Source: Nostoc sp. FACHB-973 (lineage in GTDB: Bacteria; Cyanobacteriota; Cyanobacteriia; Cyanobacteriales; Nostocaceae). Taken from it: a DNA stretch of 64,000 nt. The DNA lies in NCBI RefSeq assembly GCF_014698115.1, contig NZ_JACJSJ010000014.1:1-64000 (forward strand). The letters are read 5' to 3'. Shown piece after piece: positions 27,001-36,700 of the stretch (the stretch's first letter is position 1; each line of letters starts with the position of its first letter). The notes below the pieces were generated by a model. It searched no databases, was not told the origin of the DNA, and saw only the letters and a program-made list of their open reading frames with translations. Made by a program: the position numbers and the translations under genes.

Positions 27001-28130
27001 AAGTCGCGTTCGGGTTGTAATTCTTCTACAAGCATCTCAAAAGGCAAGTCCTGATGTGCATAAGCATCGAGAGTCACTTGACGGACTCGATGTAGAAGTT
27101 CGCAGAAAGTGGGATTACCATTGAGGTTATTACGCAATACTAAAGTATTAACAAATAAACCCAACATTCCTTCTAATTCGGCTCGGTTACGGTTGGCAAT
27201 GGGAGAACCAATCAAGATATCTTCTTTGTCTGTGTAGCGATATAATAATAGTTTAAAAGCTGCCAGCAAGTTCATAAATAAAGTGGCATCTTGTCGCTGG
27301 CTTAATTGTTTGAGTGCATTAGTTAAGGCTGCGGAAAGTGTAAAATATTGCTTGGCACCTGCAAAAGTTGTGACGGTGGGTCGCGGACGGTCTGTGGGTA
27401 ATTCTAATACAGGAAGCTCGCCGCTTAGCTGTTGCTTCCAATATTTTAACTTGGTTGCGAGGAATTCTCCTTGAATGCGATCGCGTTGCCAAATTGCAAA
27501 ATCTGCATACTGAATTGGAAGTTCGGGTAAGGGGGAAGGCTGATTTGTCGAGAAAGCTGCATACAGCGTTGACAACTCCCGCAAAAACACGCCACAAGAC
27601 CATCCATCCGTGATAATGTGATGCATGGTCACCAGCAAAACGTGTTCTTCTTCACTTAAGCGTAGTAAAATTGCTCTGACTAAAAGTCCTTTAGCTAAAT
27701 TAAAGGGTTTTGTTGCTTCCTTCGCTACAAGTTCTTTAACCTCAGATTCCCAATTCTTATCAGATAAATGCTCAAGATTAATGATGGGTAAATCCCAAGT
27801 TAAATCATGGGCAATTTCCTGTACTGGCTCTCCATTTGCAACTCTAAATGTTGTGCGCCAAATTTCGTGACGCTTGAGGATTTCATTTAGACTTTGCTGA
27901 AGCGCTGTAATATTTAGCTTCCCTTCGATATGAAAAGCAATGGGAATATTGTAGAAGGAACTCCCGTGGTAGAGTTGGTCAATAAACCATAGTCTTTGTT
28001 GTGAAAAAGACAAGGGAATCTTGTTAGATATTTTACGTTTGGGAATAGTATCAGTTTGAAATTTACCTCCTTTCCATTTTTCTAAGAGGGCTTTTTTAGC
28101 TGGCGATAAATTAGTATGATGTTTATCCAT
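24021..28130 (-). CDS. terminal NRPS module: C-A(beta-Ala-like)-PCP-TE
   Basis: A 1369-residue NRPS. The C domain (~35-470) has HHIITDG near residue 168. The A domain (~490-1000) has SGSTGTPKG and the signature residues V-D-W-I-I-S-L-A-N-K read by alignment to GrsA, close to the beta-alanine code VDWVISLADK. The PCP has NLGGHSFL (~residue 1037). The thioesterase has GHCYGG (~1165), so the nucleophile is Cys (TGT codon) rather than Ser, with Asp in VVIDA and His in PGDHFS. This module would add beta-alanine and release the chain. It is the last assembly-line gene, followed directly by P450s. A PanP-type decarboxylase in the same cluster could make the beta-alanine. The code assignment is inference. 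Confidence 0.93.
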   Translation of the reverse strand: MDKHHTNLSPAKKALLEKWKGGKFQTDTIPKRKISNKIPLSFSQQRLWFIDQLYHGSSFYNIPIAFHIEGKLNITALQQSLNEILKRHEIWRTTFRVANGEPVQEIAHDLTWDLPIINLEHLSDKNWESEVKELVAKEATKPFNLAKGLLVRAILLRLSEEEHVLLVTMHHIITDGWSCGVFLRELSTLYAAFSTNQPSPLPELPIQYADFAIWQRDRIQGEFLATKLKYWKQQLSGELPVLELPTDRPRPTVTTFAGAKQYFTLSAALTNALKQLSQRQDATLFMNLLAAFKLLLYRYTDKEDILIGSPIANRNRAELEGMLGLFVNTLVLRNNLNGNPTFCELLHRVRQVTLDAYAHQDLPFEMLVEELQPERDLSRNPLYEVMFVLQNTPTFVQQVSGLTLRTLDFDSGTSQLDIFLSMFESQEGLTGCLEYNTDIFDATTIIQFLNNFQTLLENIVANPEQRICELSLLTVAEQEELLFKFNQTSAEYKNFSLEQLFEQQVELTPDSIALIHQSEQLTYRQLNHKANQLANYLQKQDVTKETLVAICLERSIDMVVGILAILKAGGAYIPLDPSYPVERLNFMLSDSQASILISHQEILEKLSLSLPEIVCLDIHKDKIIQQSPENPVNSSKPDNLAYIIYTSGSTGTPKGVFGTHRGTVNGLHWLWKTYPFTPEEVCCQKTALSFVDSVWEIFAPLLQGIPTVIINNATLLDPQLFIEALAHHKVTRIILVPSLLRLLINNYHHLTQKLSQLKLWITSGEALSVNLAKTFRELMPFAKLINLYGSSEVSANATYYDTSLLQDQANTVPIGRPIDNTQIYVLNRNLQPIPVGVMGELYIGGDSLARGYLNRPELTQETFIDNPFISETKLYKTGDLARYLNDGNLEYLGRHDDQVKIRGFRVELGEIASVITQHPDVQDSVVIALDDAEENQRLIAYIVTEKQEITTPLLPYLQQKLPNYMLPTAFVVLDALPLTPNGKVDKRSLPTDEVIRLNTTKTFIEPRNFTELSLVKLWESLLKTRPIGVTDNFFNLGGHSFLAVRLMAQIQDRFGHNLALSTLFENPTIEKLAAIVSQPFRESSNSPVVAINSSGSKIPFFCIHGAGGGINHYINLSRRLGEDYPFYALEHNPDEEEPEILSVEKTANYYLQEIRKIQPNGPYLLGGHCYGGVLAFEMAQQLQRQGETVDLLVVIDAILSETRIESTKDDDAKFLLRMAESIKTDNNIDFSLSFEELRDLSLNDQLDLINQKVNFIFSDTEIKDFLSYYNLFKAHVQAMRDYVPLVYPDSITLFRAKEEIIHDFESPEFHTDDPLLGWGKCSRQFIKVMEVPGDHFSIFIEPHIQELAKNLRDCIDNAVCNLNNGSKTN

Positions 28131-28229
28131 TGCTAATATGTGATGAAAAGGTTTTTGTGGTTCGTTTTCTGCATGAGGTAAGAGATATTTAATTTCTCCT
28201 ATAAAGGAGAAATTTTATTCTTCCACTCC

Positions 28230-29003
28230 CTACTCCTCAATCCCTGTATTAAGGGAGGCTTTTTGACAAACAAAGCAAGCTATGTCTTCGCTCTCTCCAA
28301 AGTCTCTGGTATTGTAATAGTTGAATTCTGTGAAGCCAGCATCTTTTAAGGCGAACTCAACTTCTTCTAGAAAGTGATCTTTTCTTAACCAAATGGTGTC
28401 TGAACGCTGCCAATTTTTCTCTATTAATTCAAATCCTGTGACTTTGATTTCCCACACCCTTTCTTCAGGTTTGTAATAGAATAATTCTATTAATGAGCAT
28501 TCATCATTGATATTGATAATATTAAAGTTGTTTTTCTGAGCAGCTTCATGTAACCAATCTGTTATTGGTATATTGAACACAAAGACGCCACCATCTTTAA
28601 GTGCAGTATATACGTTTTTAAATACCGTTTTCAAATCTTCGTTGCTTGGAATAAAATGAAGAACATCGTTTGCTAAAGCTGCATCAAAGATCGGTGGTAA
28701 ATCCAATTGACGTATATCACTAAGAATAAATTCGCTTTCAGGCGCGTTTTTTCTAGCGTAGTTTAGCAGCGCTTCTGAAGCATCGATTCCAGTAACTTTA
28801 TATTCTCTAATGTTGAGCTGTTGGGCTAAATATCCAGAACCGCAACCAAGTTCAAGAATATGGCTTCCCGCAGGAAGTTGTGATAATAATATTTGGTCTA
28901 AAGCAGGTATTATACCTTTTAGCAATTCTTCAGGTGTGTTCTTGAATTCGTTCTGTAACCGAGCGATGGTTTCATAGTTGGGAAGAGTGTTTAGTAGAGA
29001 CAT
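28230..29003 (-). CDS. class I SAM-dependent methyltransferase
   Basis: A 257-residue methyltransferase with motif I ILELGCGSGYLA (~residue 48), the acidic GIDAS after strand 2, and the later LPPIFDAALANDVLHF and DGGVFVFNIP segments. It is a free-standing enzyme of the Methyltransf_11/25 type and could methylate O, N or C on the product. Its place between the last PKS and the final NRPS module suggests action on the polyketide beta-hydroxy or enol groups or on the finished product. No PKS in the window has an integrated methyltransferase. The site of methylation cannot be predicted. Confidence 0.87.
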   Translation of the reverse strand: MSLLNTLPNYETIARLQNEFKNTPEELLKGIIPALDQILLSQLPAGSHILELGCGSGYLAQQLNIREYKVTGIDASEALLNYARKNAPESEFILSDIRQLDLPPIFDAALANDVLHFIPSNEDLKTVFKNVYTALKDGGVFVFNIPITDWLHEAAQKNNFNIININDECSLIELFYYKPEERVWEIKVTGFELIEKNWQRSDTIWLRKDHFLEEVEFALKDAGFTEFNYYNTRDFGESEDIACFVCQKASLNTGIEE

Positions 29004-29096
29004 AGATTATTTTTCCTGTTGTCAATGAAGGTTTTGAATAGAATAACGAACCGCAGAGGCACAGAGGACACAGAGAGGAAGAGTATGCTTGAAACT

Positions 29097-32000
29097 TTAT
29101 TTGTTAGCTAAAAGAGCTTCTACTTCTTCTTCGGATAATTCTTCTATTTTTTCTAACAAAAGTTGCTCTATCATTTCTGCCTGTTTGACTGGTATCATGG
29201 CTTGTGATAAAAGGTCACGCAGTGGTAAATCTATAGGAAATTTTGCCCGCAATCGAGAAACCAATTGAGTTGCAATGAGAGAGTCTCCTCCTAATTCATA
29301 AAAGTTGTCGCAAATACCAACTTCTGCAATCCCAAGTATCTCTTGCCATATTTGCGTAATTTGTTTTTCCAACTCATTTGTCGGAGCAAGATATGAATTA
29401 TTCAGTTGAGGTCTGGAATAACGCGGGGATGAATCTAATTGATTGGAAGATTTTGGATTTGCTAAATAATCAAGGTGAAATGCATAATTTTGCCTAGCCT
29501 TGATGTCTACTGTAGAAACAACAATTTGGGTTCCTTGTTCTAGAGAAAATATTCTTTTAAATACTTCTATAGCTTCTGTTGGAGTAATGCCTAATTCTAC
29601 TCCAGGCAATTGTTTGAGGTTTTTTTGTTTTTGATCAAAATTTAGTTCTAATTTATCCCAGTTTATAGTGTACCACGGCGAATAATTATTTTGGTTATGT
29701 TTTTTAATTAAGGTATCTATGAAATGATTAGCTGCGGAATATAAACCTAAACCAAATCCTCCTAAAATAGAAGATAAAGAAGAGAAAACGATACAAAAAT
29801 CTAATTTTATATTTTGTAATACTTGTTCTAATACAGTAATCTGATGATATTGGTACTTAAGTAGCTTTTCTAGTTCTATCTTACTAATTTCTAGAACTGA
29901 ACCAAATATTTGTTCACGTTTGATTCCAGTTGAAATAATAACCCCGTTAATTTGTTTGATATTCTCAGATGTAAATATTTGATGCATCTGTTGATAATTA
30001 GTTCTGTCTGCACGCATTACCAAAACTTTTGCACCTAACTTCTTTAATGCTAGCAATTGTTGGATTTTGTAACTTATTTCATCTTCTTGAGTGTGAGTTT
30101 CAATCCACTGCAACAAATCATCATTTTCTGGAAAATCTAAATCCTCAATGAATACGAGTTTTGCTTGCAAATTTTTAGCTAAATATTCTGCAAGCACAAA
30201 TTCAATACTTTCTAACCCACCAGTAAATAGATAAACACCTTCTTTTCTCAATGGTGTTTTTTCTTCAACAACTGGTGTTAAACGAATTGGCTCAAAAGTT
30301 TGTACCCAACGGTATGAACCACGATAAGCGACAACTAAATCTGAGGATACAGCACTGAATTCATTTAAAAGTTGGTTAATAATGTTATTGTTAGAATCTT
30401 TTTGTTCTTTCTCTGCATCTTCTCTAATTACTGAGTTAGTTAAAGCAATATCAATACTTCGACAAGTTATATTAGGATACTCTTGAGGAATTACCTGACA
30501 TAAACCTAATACCGTTGCTTCCTCTGGGTCTAGAATTTCATTACCATTGACTTCTTGGATATGATTAGATACAACCCAAAGTTGTAAGCTTTGGTCTGTT
30601 TTTAGTTTACTAAGACTTTGTGATAATAAAAGCAAATTTTGGAATTCTAAATAATTCCCTGAGTGATTATTGACACTTATAAAATAAGCTATATTTTGGG
30701 GAAATTTATCTAACTGAATTAATTCTGTAAAAAGAAGATCATAGTCTTTCTGTATAGATGGATTAATTGCATAAACAGCTTCATTTATTTTGTTAAAATC
30801 TTCTCCATACTTGACATTAATTACATTTTTACCTTGATTTATTAATGCATTAATTGTTTTCTGAGCTACTCCGTAATCATCTACGAAAAATAACCATTCT
30901 TTTTGCCTATATTCTGTTTGATCGGAGGATGAATGAGCTAGCAAAGAGCGTCTCCATGAAGGAATATAAAACCAGTCGGTAATATCTTCTTTCTTATCTA
31001 ATGTTGATAATTTGCTATTTAAAGAAACCGCTGAAGATTTAGGGTCAATCCAGTATCTTTGTCGCTCAAAGGGATAGGGAGGTAAAGGTAAACGATGACG
31101 TTGCTCATGGGTATAAAATCCTGACCAATCTATATTTACACCAAAAAGCCACAACTGACCTAATGTTTGTAATAAAAAGCTCGTATCGGATTTTTGCTCT
31201 TGCACATGAGGTAAAGAAGTCAGGACATTTTGTTTAGTATTGATATCTAAATGTTGTTTTGTTAATGTACTTAAAGTTCGTCCTGGTCCCACTTCCAAGA
31301 AAACACCTTCAAGTTGTCTTAAAAGTTGGGATATCCCATCGGAGAATTTCACAGTTTGTCGTAAATGTTGGCTCCAATAGCTAGGATTTGTGGCTTGTGC
31401 ATCTATAATCCAAGTACCAGTTACATTGGAAATAAAGCGTATGCGTGGTGGATTCAGTTTAATTTTTTTGAACGATCGCACAAATTCCTCTAAGATTGGC
31501 GACATCATTTGAGAATGGAAAGCATGAGATGTATGCAACAAACGATATTCAATTCCTTGAGAGGATAATTGATTTTTGAGCGTGGCGATCGCTTCCTTTG
31601 TTCCAGAGACTACGCATGAAATTCGGCTGTTAATTGCTGCGATTTCTACAGAGTTTGGAATTAGCGATCGCACTTGTTTTTCTGGAAGCGGAATCGCTAG
31701 CATACTCCCTGGCGGTAACTGCTGCATCAGTTGTCCCCTTTTTGCCACAATGAATAGGGCATCTTCAAGGGAAAATACACCTGCGATCGCAGCTGCAACA
31801 TATTCCCCAATGCTGTGACCAATCATCGCCGCAGGTAGCACACCCCATGACATCAACAACTTAGCCAAGGCGTACTCAATTACAAATAATGCTGGCTGGG
31901 TGAAGGCTGTTTCTTGTAGTTTTTGATTAGCTGCATCAATTTCTTGTGATTTGGGAAACAGTAAATTACGGATATCAAGACCGAGCTGAGGTTGTAAAAT

Positions 32001-33683
32001 CTCCGCGCAAGTATCTACATGTCTGCGAAATGTCGGTTCGACTTCGTAGAGTTCTCGACCCATATTTGCATATTGTGATCCTTGTCCGGAAAACATGAAA
32101 ATGACAGGCTGTTCTCTATGCTCTTGATATACAGTAAAAGTCCGTTCTTGCTGCTGTGTTTCTAAAACACTGACAGCATCTTGAACATTTTTGCACACGA
32201 ACATGCGGCGATGGTTGAAAGCTCTACGACCTACTTGTAAAGTATGAGCAACATTAGCTAAATTTATCTCTGGATGTTGTTTAAAGTACGCTAATAAATT
32301 CCCAGTTGCACTTTCTAAGGCTGTACTAGTTTTGGCTGATAATAAGATTAATTGCCAAGGTCTAGATTTATCAACATGTCTAACTTGCGGTGCTTCTTCC
32401 AGAATTACATGGGCATTAGTTCCACCAAAACCCAAGGAACTAATTCCTGCTCTCCGGGGAGTATTGTTAGTTTTCCAATCAGTCAGTTTAGTATTAACAT
32501 AAAAGGGACTATTTACAAAATCAATCTCAGGATTGGGGACTTCAAAATTTATGCTAGGAGGGATTTTTTGATATTTTAATGCTTGTACAGTTTTAATTAG
32601 ACTTGCTATACCAGCAGCTATATCTAAATGTCCAATATTTGGCTTGACTGAACCGATAGCACAGAAGCCATTTCTTGATGTGAAAGCACGAAAAGCCTTA
32701 GTCAATGCGGCAATTTCCACTGGATCTCCAGCAGCGGTTCCAGTTCCATGAGTTTCTATATAAGAAATATCATCAGCATCTATTCCAGCATTTGCCAAAG
32801 CTTCTACAATAACTTCAGCCTGACCATTTACACTAGGTGCGGTATAACTAACTTTTAAAGAGCCATCATTGTTGATTGCTGAACCTTTAACAACTGCATG
32901 AATGTAATCTCTATCTGCTATGGCATCTTTTAATCTTTTTAATACAATTATTCCAAGTCCACTGCCGAAAAGAGTACCCTGTGCTTTAGCATCGAAGGCT
33001 CTACAATGACCATCAGGAGATAAAATTCCATCTTGTTCATAGTAATAACCTGACTTTTGTGGAACTATAATTGTAACCCCACCAGCTAATGCAATATCAC
33101 ACTCTTCGTCAAGTAGACTTTTGCAAGCTAAGTGTAAGGCAACTAAGGAAGTAGAGCAGTAAGTTTGGACTCCTACACTTGGTCCTTTTAAATTTAATTT
33201 ATATGAGACATTTGTGGTCAAAAAATCTTTGTTAAAAGTATAGTTGTTGGAAATAACCCTGGAATTAACGTTATTATATATATTGTTAAAAAAGTAAGTG
33301 TTTGTGCTGACACCGCCATAAACTCCAATCAAACCATTGTATGTTTCTGGATCATATCCAGCATTTTCAAGAGCTTCCCAAGCACATTCTATGAATAGGC
33401 GATGTTGTGGGTCAATGAGTTCGGCTTCTTTGGGACTGTAACCAAAGAATCTAGCGTCAAAATGTTTAATATCTGGTAGTATAGGCGCTGCTTTAACATA
33501 ATTTTGGTCGTTTAAAACCTCTTCTTCGAGATTTAAATCTACTAAGTCATGATTGGAGAAAAATGAAATAGATTCAACTTTATTTTGGATATTCTGCCAA
33601 AACTCATCGATATTCTTTGCACCAGGGAAACGACCAGACATCCCCACTATTGCTATATCTAGATTTACTGTTGATTCTTTCAT
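29097..33683 (-). CDS. PKS module: KS-AT-(degenerate KR)-ACP
   Basis: A 1528-residue type I PKS. The KS (~10-430) has Cys in TYCSTSL, His in ETHGTGT and NIGHLD, so it is complete. The AT has GHSIGEY (~621) and HAFHS (~721), a malonyl-CoA signature. The KR region (~1150-1340) keeps Tyr in YSAANHF and Ser in FSSLSS, but its NADPH loop reads GGLESIE instead of GGxGxxG, so reduction is doubtful and a beta-keto group may remain. The ACP has ELGGDSL (~1461). It has no DH, ER or methyltransferase. It is the last PKS before the beta-alanine module, so the keto group would sit next to that amide. KS/AT sequences are close to the other PKS genes here, pointing to recent duplication. Confidence 0.95.
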   Translation of the reverse strand: MKESTVNLDIAIVGMSGRFPGAKNIDEFWQNIQNKVESISFFSNHDLVDLNLEEEVLNDQNYVKAAPILPDIKHFDARFFGYSPKEAELIDPQHRLFIECAWEALENAGYDPETYNGLIGVYGGVSTNTYFFNNIYNNVNSRVISNNYTFNKDFLTTNVSYKLNLKGPSVGVQTYCSTSLVALHLACKSLLDEECDIALAGGVTIIVPQKSGYYYEQDGILSPDGHCRAFDAKAQGTLFGSGLGIIVLKRLKDAIADRDYIHAVVKGSAINNDGSLKVSYTAPSVNGQAEVIVEALANAGIDADDISYIETHGTGTAAGDPVEIAALTKAFRAFTSRNGFCAIGSVKPNIGHLDIAAGIASLIKTVQALKYQKIPPSINFEVPNPEIDFVNSPFYVNTKLTDWKTNNTPRRAGISSLGFGGTNAHVILEEAPQVRHVDKSRPWQLILLSAKTSTALESATGNLLAYFKQHPEINLANVAHTLQVGRRAFNHRRMFVCKNVQDAVSVLETQQQERTFTVYQEHREQPVIFMFSGQGSQYANMGRELYEVEPTFRRHVDTCAEILQPQLGLDIRNLLFPKSQEIDAANQKLQETAFTQPALFVIEYALAKLLMSWGVLPAAMIGHSIGEYVAAAIAGVFSLEDALFIVAKRGQLMQQLPPGSMLAIPLPEKQVRSLIPNSVEIAAINSRISCVVSGTKEAIATLKNQLSSQGIEYRLLHTSHAFHSQMMSPILEEFVRSFKKIKLNPPRIRFISNVTGTWIIDAQATNPSYWSQHLRQTVKFSDGISQLLRQLEGVFLEVGPGRTLSTLTKQHLDINTKQNVLTSLPHVQEQKSDTSFLLQTLGQLWLFGVNIDWSGFYTHEQRHRLPLPPYPFERQRYWIDPKSSAVSLNSKLSTLDKKEDITDWFYIPSWRRSLLAHSSSDQTEYRQKEWLFFVDDYGVAQKTINALINQGKNVINVKYGEDFNKINEAVYAINPSIQKDYDLLFTELIQLDKFPQNIAYFISVNNHSGNYLEFQNLLLLSQSLSKLKTDQSLQLWVVSNHIQEVNGNEILDPEEATVLGLCQVIPQEYPNITCRSIDIALTNSVIREDAEKEQKDSNNNIINQLLNEFSAVSSDLVVAYRGSYRWVQTFEPIRLTPVVEEKTPLRKEGVYLFTGGLESIEFVLAEYLAKNLQAKLVFIEDLDFPENDDLLQWIETHTQEDEISYKIQQLLALKKLGAKVLVMRADRTNYQQMHQIFTSENIKQINGVIISTGIKREQIFGSVLEISKIELEKLLKYQYHQITVLEQVLQNIKLDFCIVFSSLSSILGGFGLGLYSAANHFIDTLIKKHNQNNYSPWYTINWDKLELNFDQKQKNLKQLPGVELGITPTEAIEVFKRIFSLEQGTQIVVSTVDIKARQNYAFHLDYLANPKSSNQLDSSPRYSRPQLNNSYLAPTNELEKQITQIWQEILGIAEVGICDNFYELGGDSLIATQLVSRLRAKFPIDLPLRDLLSQAMIPVKQAEMIEQLLLEKIEELSEEEVEALLANK

Positions 33684-33716
33684 GACTTTCTTAACCAGAT
33701 AAATTAACTTTGTATT

Positions 33717-36700
33717 TTAGTGAGTTTGCATTTTTATCTGTCTTCTTCTTTGTCCTCTATTTAGCCTTTGTTCAAAACTATTTTTATCAGATTCTTCAGG
33801 ATGAAAAATATTTGCCATAGAGCTTACATTTGGACATTCATACAGCTTGGCAACAGAAAGATTTGAATCAAATTGCTTATTTAAAATGGTAATAAGTTGA
33901 ATACCTATGAGGGAATCACCACCAAGCTCAAAGAAGTTATCATAAATTCCTATGCGTTCAATTCCAATAACTTCTTGCCAAATATCAACTAGTTTTTGCT
34001 CATTTTTATTTCGGGGCGCAACATAATCATTACTGAGTTCAGGTCGGGGATATTTTAATTTAGATGAATTGACAGGTTCTAAAAAATCTAATCCTGGTGT
34101 TTTGTTGTCATAATTGTGATATTTGAATACATCCAATAAGTTAGACGTAGATATTACAATTTGGGGTATTGTATTTCCCAAAATCCTGATAAAAACTTCT
34201 ACACCTTCATCAGGTAATATACCTTGTTTAAGATTTTCTAATCGCAATTCTTGGAGTCGTTGGGGTAATTCTGTGTTTACTGCCATGCCAACTTCTTGCC
34301 AAGTATCCCAATTAATACTTGTAATAAATCGTCTTTGTTTTCCAGCATTAGAGTGAGCATAAGCATCCAAAAAAGCATTTGCAGCACAATAATCTACTTG
34401 TCCAAATTCCGCTACGATTGAGCTATTTGATGAGACTAAAACAAAGAAATCCAACTCAATATTTTTAAAAATTGCATCAATAACTATTGTTCCCTTTACC
34501 TTGGGAGCCAGAATTTTTTCTGCTTCTTCTGGAGTTTTTCGTTGAATTGCGCCGCCTCCAGGAACTCCAGCGGCGTGGATAACGCCATTGAGTTGACCAA
34601 ATTGTTGTTCAGCTTGAGCGATCGCACTTTGCATCTGTTCTGTGTTGGTGACATCAGCAGCGATCGCCAAAACTTCTGCACCCAAGTCTTCAAGTTCTTG
34701 AATTTTGCGAATTTTACAGCTAGTTCTATCAGTCTCATCATGAGTAGACAGCCATTTAGACCATTCATCTTTGTTGGGTAAAGTAGAACGTCCTACTAAC
34801 AGTAATTTTGCTTGTACAGTTCGAGCTAAATATTCTGCCAAAACAAGTCCAATGCCTCCGAGTCCACCTGTAATTAAATAAACTCCTCTTTCTCGTAGTC
34901 GAGGCTTTTCAATTTTAGTTTTCTCAAAACGCACTGGCTCAAAACTCTGCACCCAACGATTCAAACCTCGATAAGCAATTAACTTTTCCGATTTATCAAC
35001 TGTCAGTTCTGCAAGTAAATTTTCTATTAGTTTTTCTTCTTGCCAACTGCCATTAGAAGGAAGGATAACATCAATACTACGGCAATTGATATTTGCATAT
35101 TCTTGAGAAATAACTTTAACTGGGCCGAGTAAAGTTGCTTTTTCTGGACAAAGCACCTCAGTTACTGTAACTGGCTGTAAGTTATTAGAAATAACTATGA
35201 TTTCAAAATCATTAGTAGTTTCTCGTCTTCCTAAAGCTTGGGCGATAAATAATAAACTATAAAATCCCTTTATTTGGGCTAGCTCTACTTCTTGCTCAAC
35301 GACAGGTGTAACATTCCACAAATGAAGTATGTTTTTTGGTAACTTATTTTTTCTGATTAATTCTTCAAATAAAACATCATAATCATGATGATTTTCTGGA
35401 TTGATACTATATTCAGACTCGCCTAGTATGGTAAAGTTGTCACCTAATTTAACCGTAACTACATCTTGGTTTTGTTTTTCTAGTTGCTTGACCAAGTTGA
35501 TACCGAAGCCGCACTCATCGAGAAATACCAAAGTGCAAGATTTTTCAGTTCCTAATTCTTGGTTATCGAGTTGCACTGGCGGTAAAGAAGGCTTCCAAAA
35601 AGGAATATAAAACCAATCGGCTATATCAGGTTTTTTAACTAGTGAACTATGATTATTATCTTTTCCTGGCTTTTTCGCATCAATCCAATACCTTTGGCGT
35701 TCAAAAGGATAGGTAGGTAAAGGTAAACGATGACGTTGTTCTTCACTATAAAAGCCGGACCAATCTATATTTACACCAAAAAGCCACAATTGCCCTAATG
35801 CCTGCAACAAAAATCTCACATCTGATTGTTGATTTTGAGGTAAACAAGTCAGTACATGTTGTTTGGCATTAATATCTAAATGTTGTTTAGTTAATCTACT
35901 TAAATTTTGTTCCCGTCCTACCTCTAGAAAAACACCTTCAAACTGCTCTAAAAGTTGAGATATACTATCAAATAATCTAGCATTTTGTTGTAAATTTTTA
36001 CTCCAATAATTAGGATTTGTGGCTTGTGCATCTGTAATCCAACTACCAGTTACATTGGAAATAAAGCGAATGCGTGGTGGATTTAGTTTAACTTTTTTTA
36101 GCCCCTGTAATTGTCCTTTATGTGCTACAATCGCTAAGGCATCTTCTAAGGAAAATACACCTGCGATCGCAGCTGCTACATATTCACCAATACCCTCACC
36201 AATCATCGCTTCTGGTAGCACACCCCATGACATCAATAACTCAGCCAAGGCGTACTCAATTACAAATAATCCTGCGTCGATGAGACTAGCTGCGGCAATT
36301 TTATCTGAGTTTGTAAACAATAAATCACGAATATCAAAACCGAGATGTGTTTGCAAAAGTTCGGCACAATTATCTACATGTTTGCGATATGTTGCTTCAA
36401 CATCGTATAATTCCTGATCAATGTTTGCATACTGCGATTCTTGTCCTGAAAACATGAAGATGACAGGGCAACGAGTTGGCTGAAAATGATAGTTAAAAAC
36501 ACGTTCTTCATCGTGATTTTGAAGTAATTTAACTGCGTCATTCAAGTCTTGACAAACTACCATACGTCGATGGTCAAAAGCTCGACGACCTACTTGTAGG
36601 GTGTAAGCTACATCAGCCAGGTTAATATTTGAATGTTGCTGGAGGTAAGTAGCTAAATTAGCTGCCGCAGCTTCTAAAGCGGTGCTGGTTTTAGCTGATA

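Noticed and set aside
34496..34768. Open frames inside the PKS/NRPS genes on either strand
   Set aside because: They are out-of-frame shadows of intact megasynthase domains.
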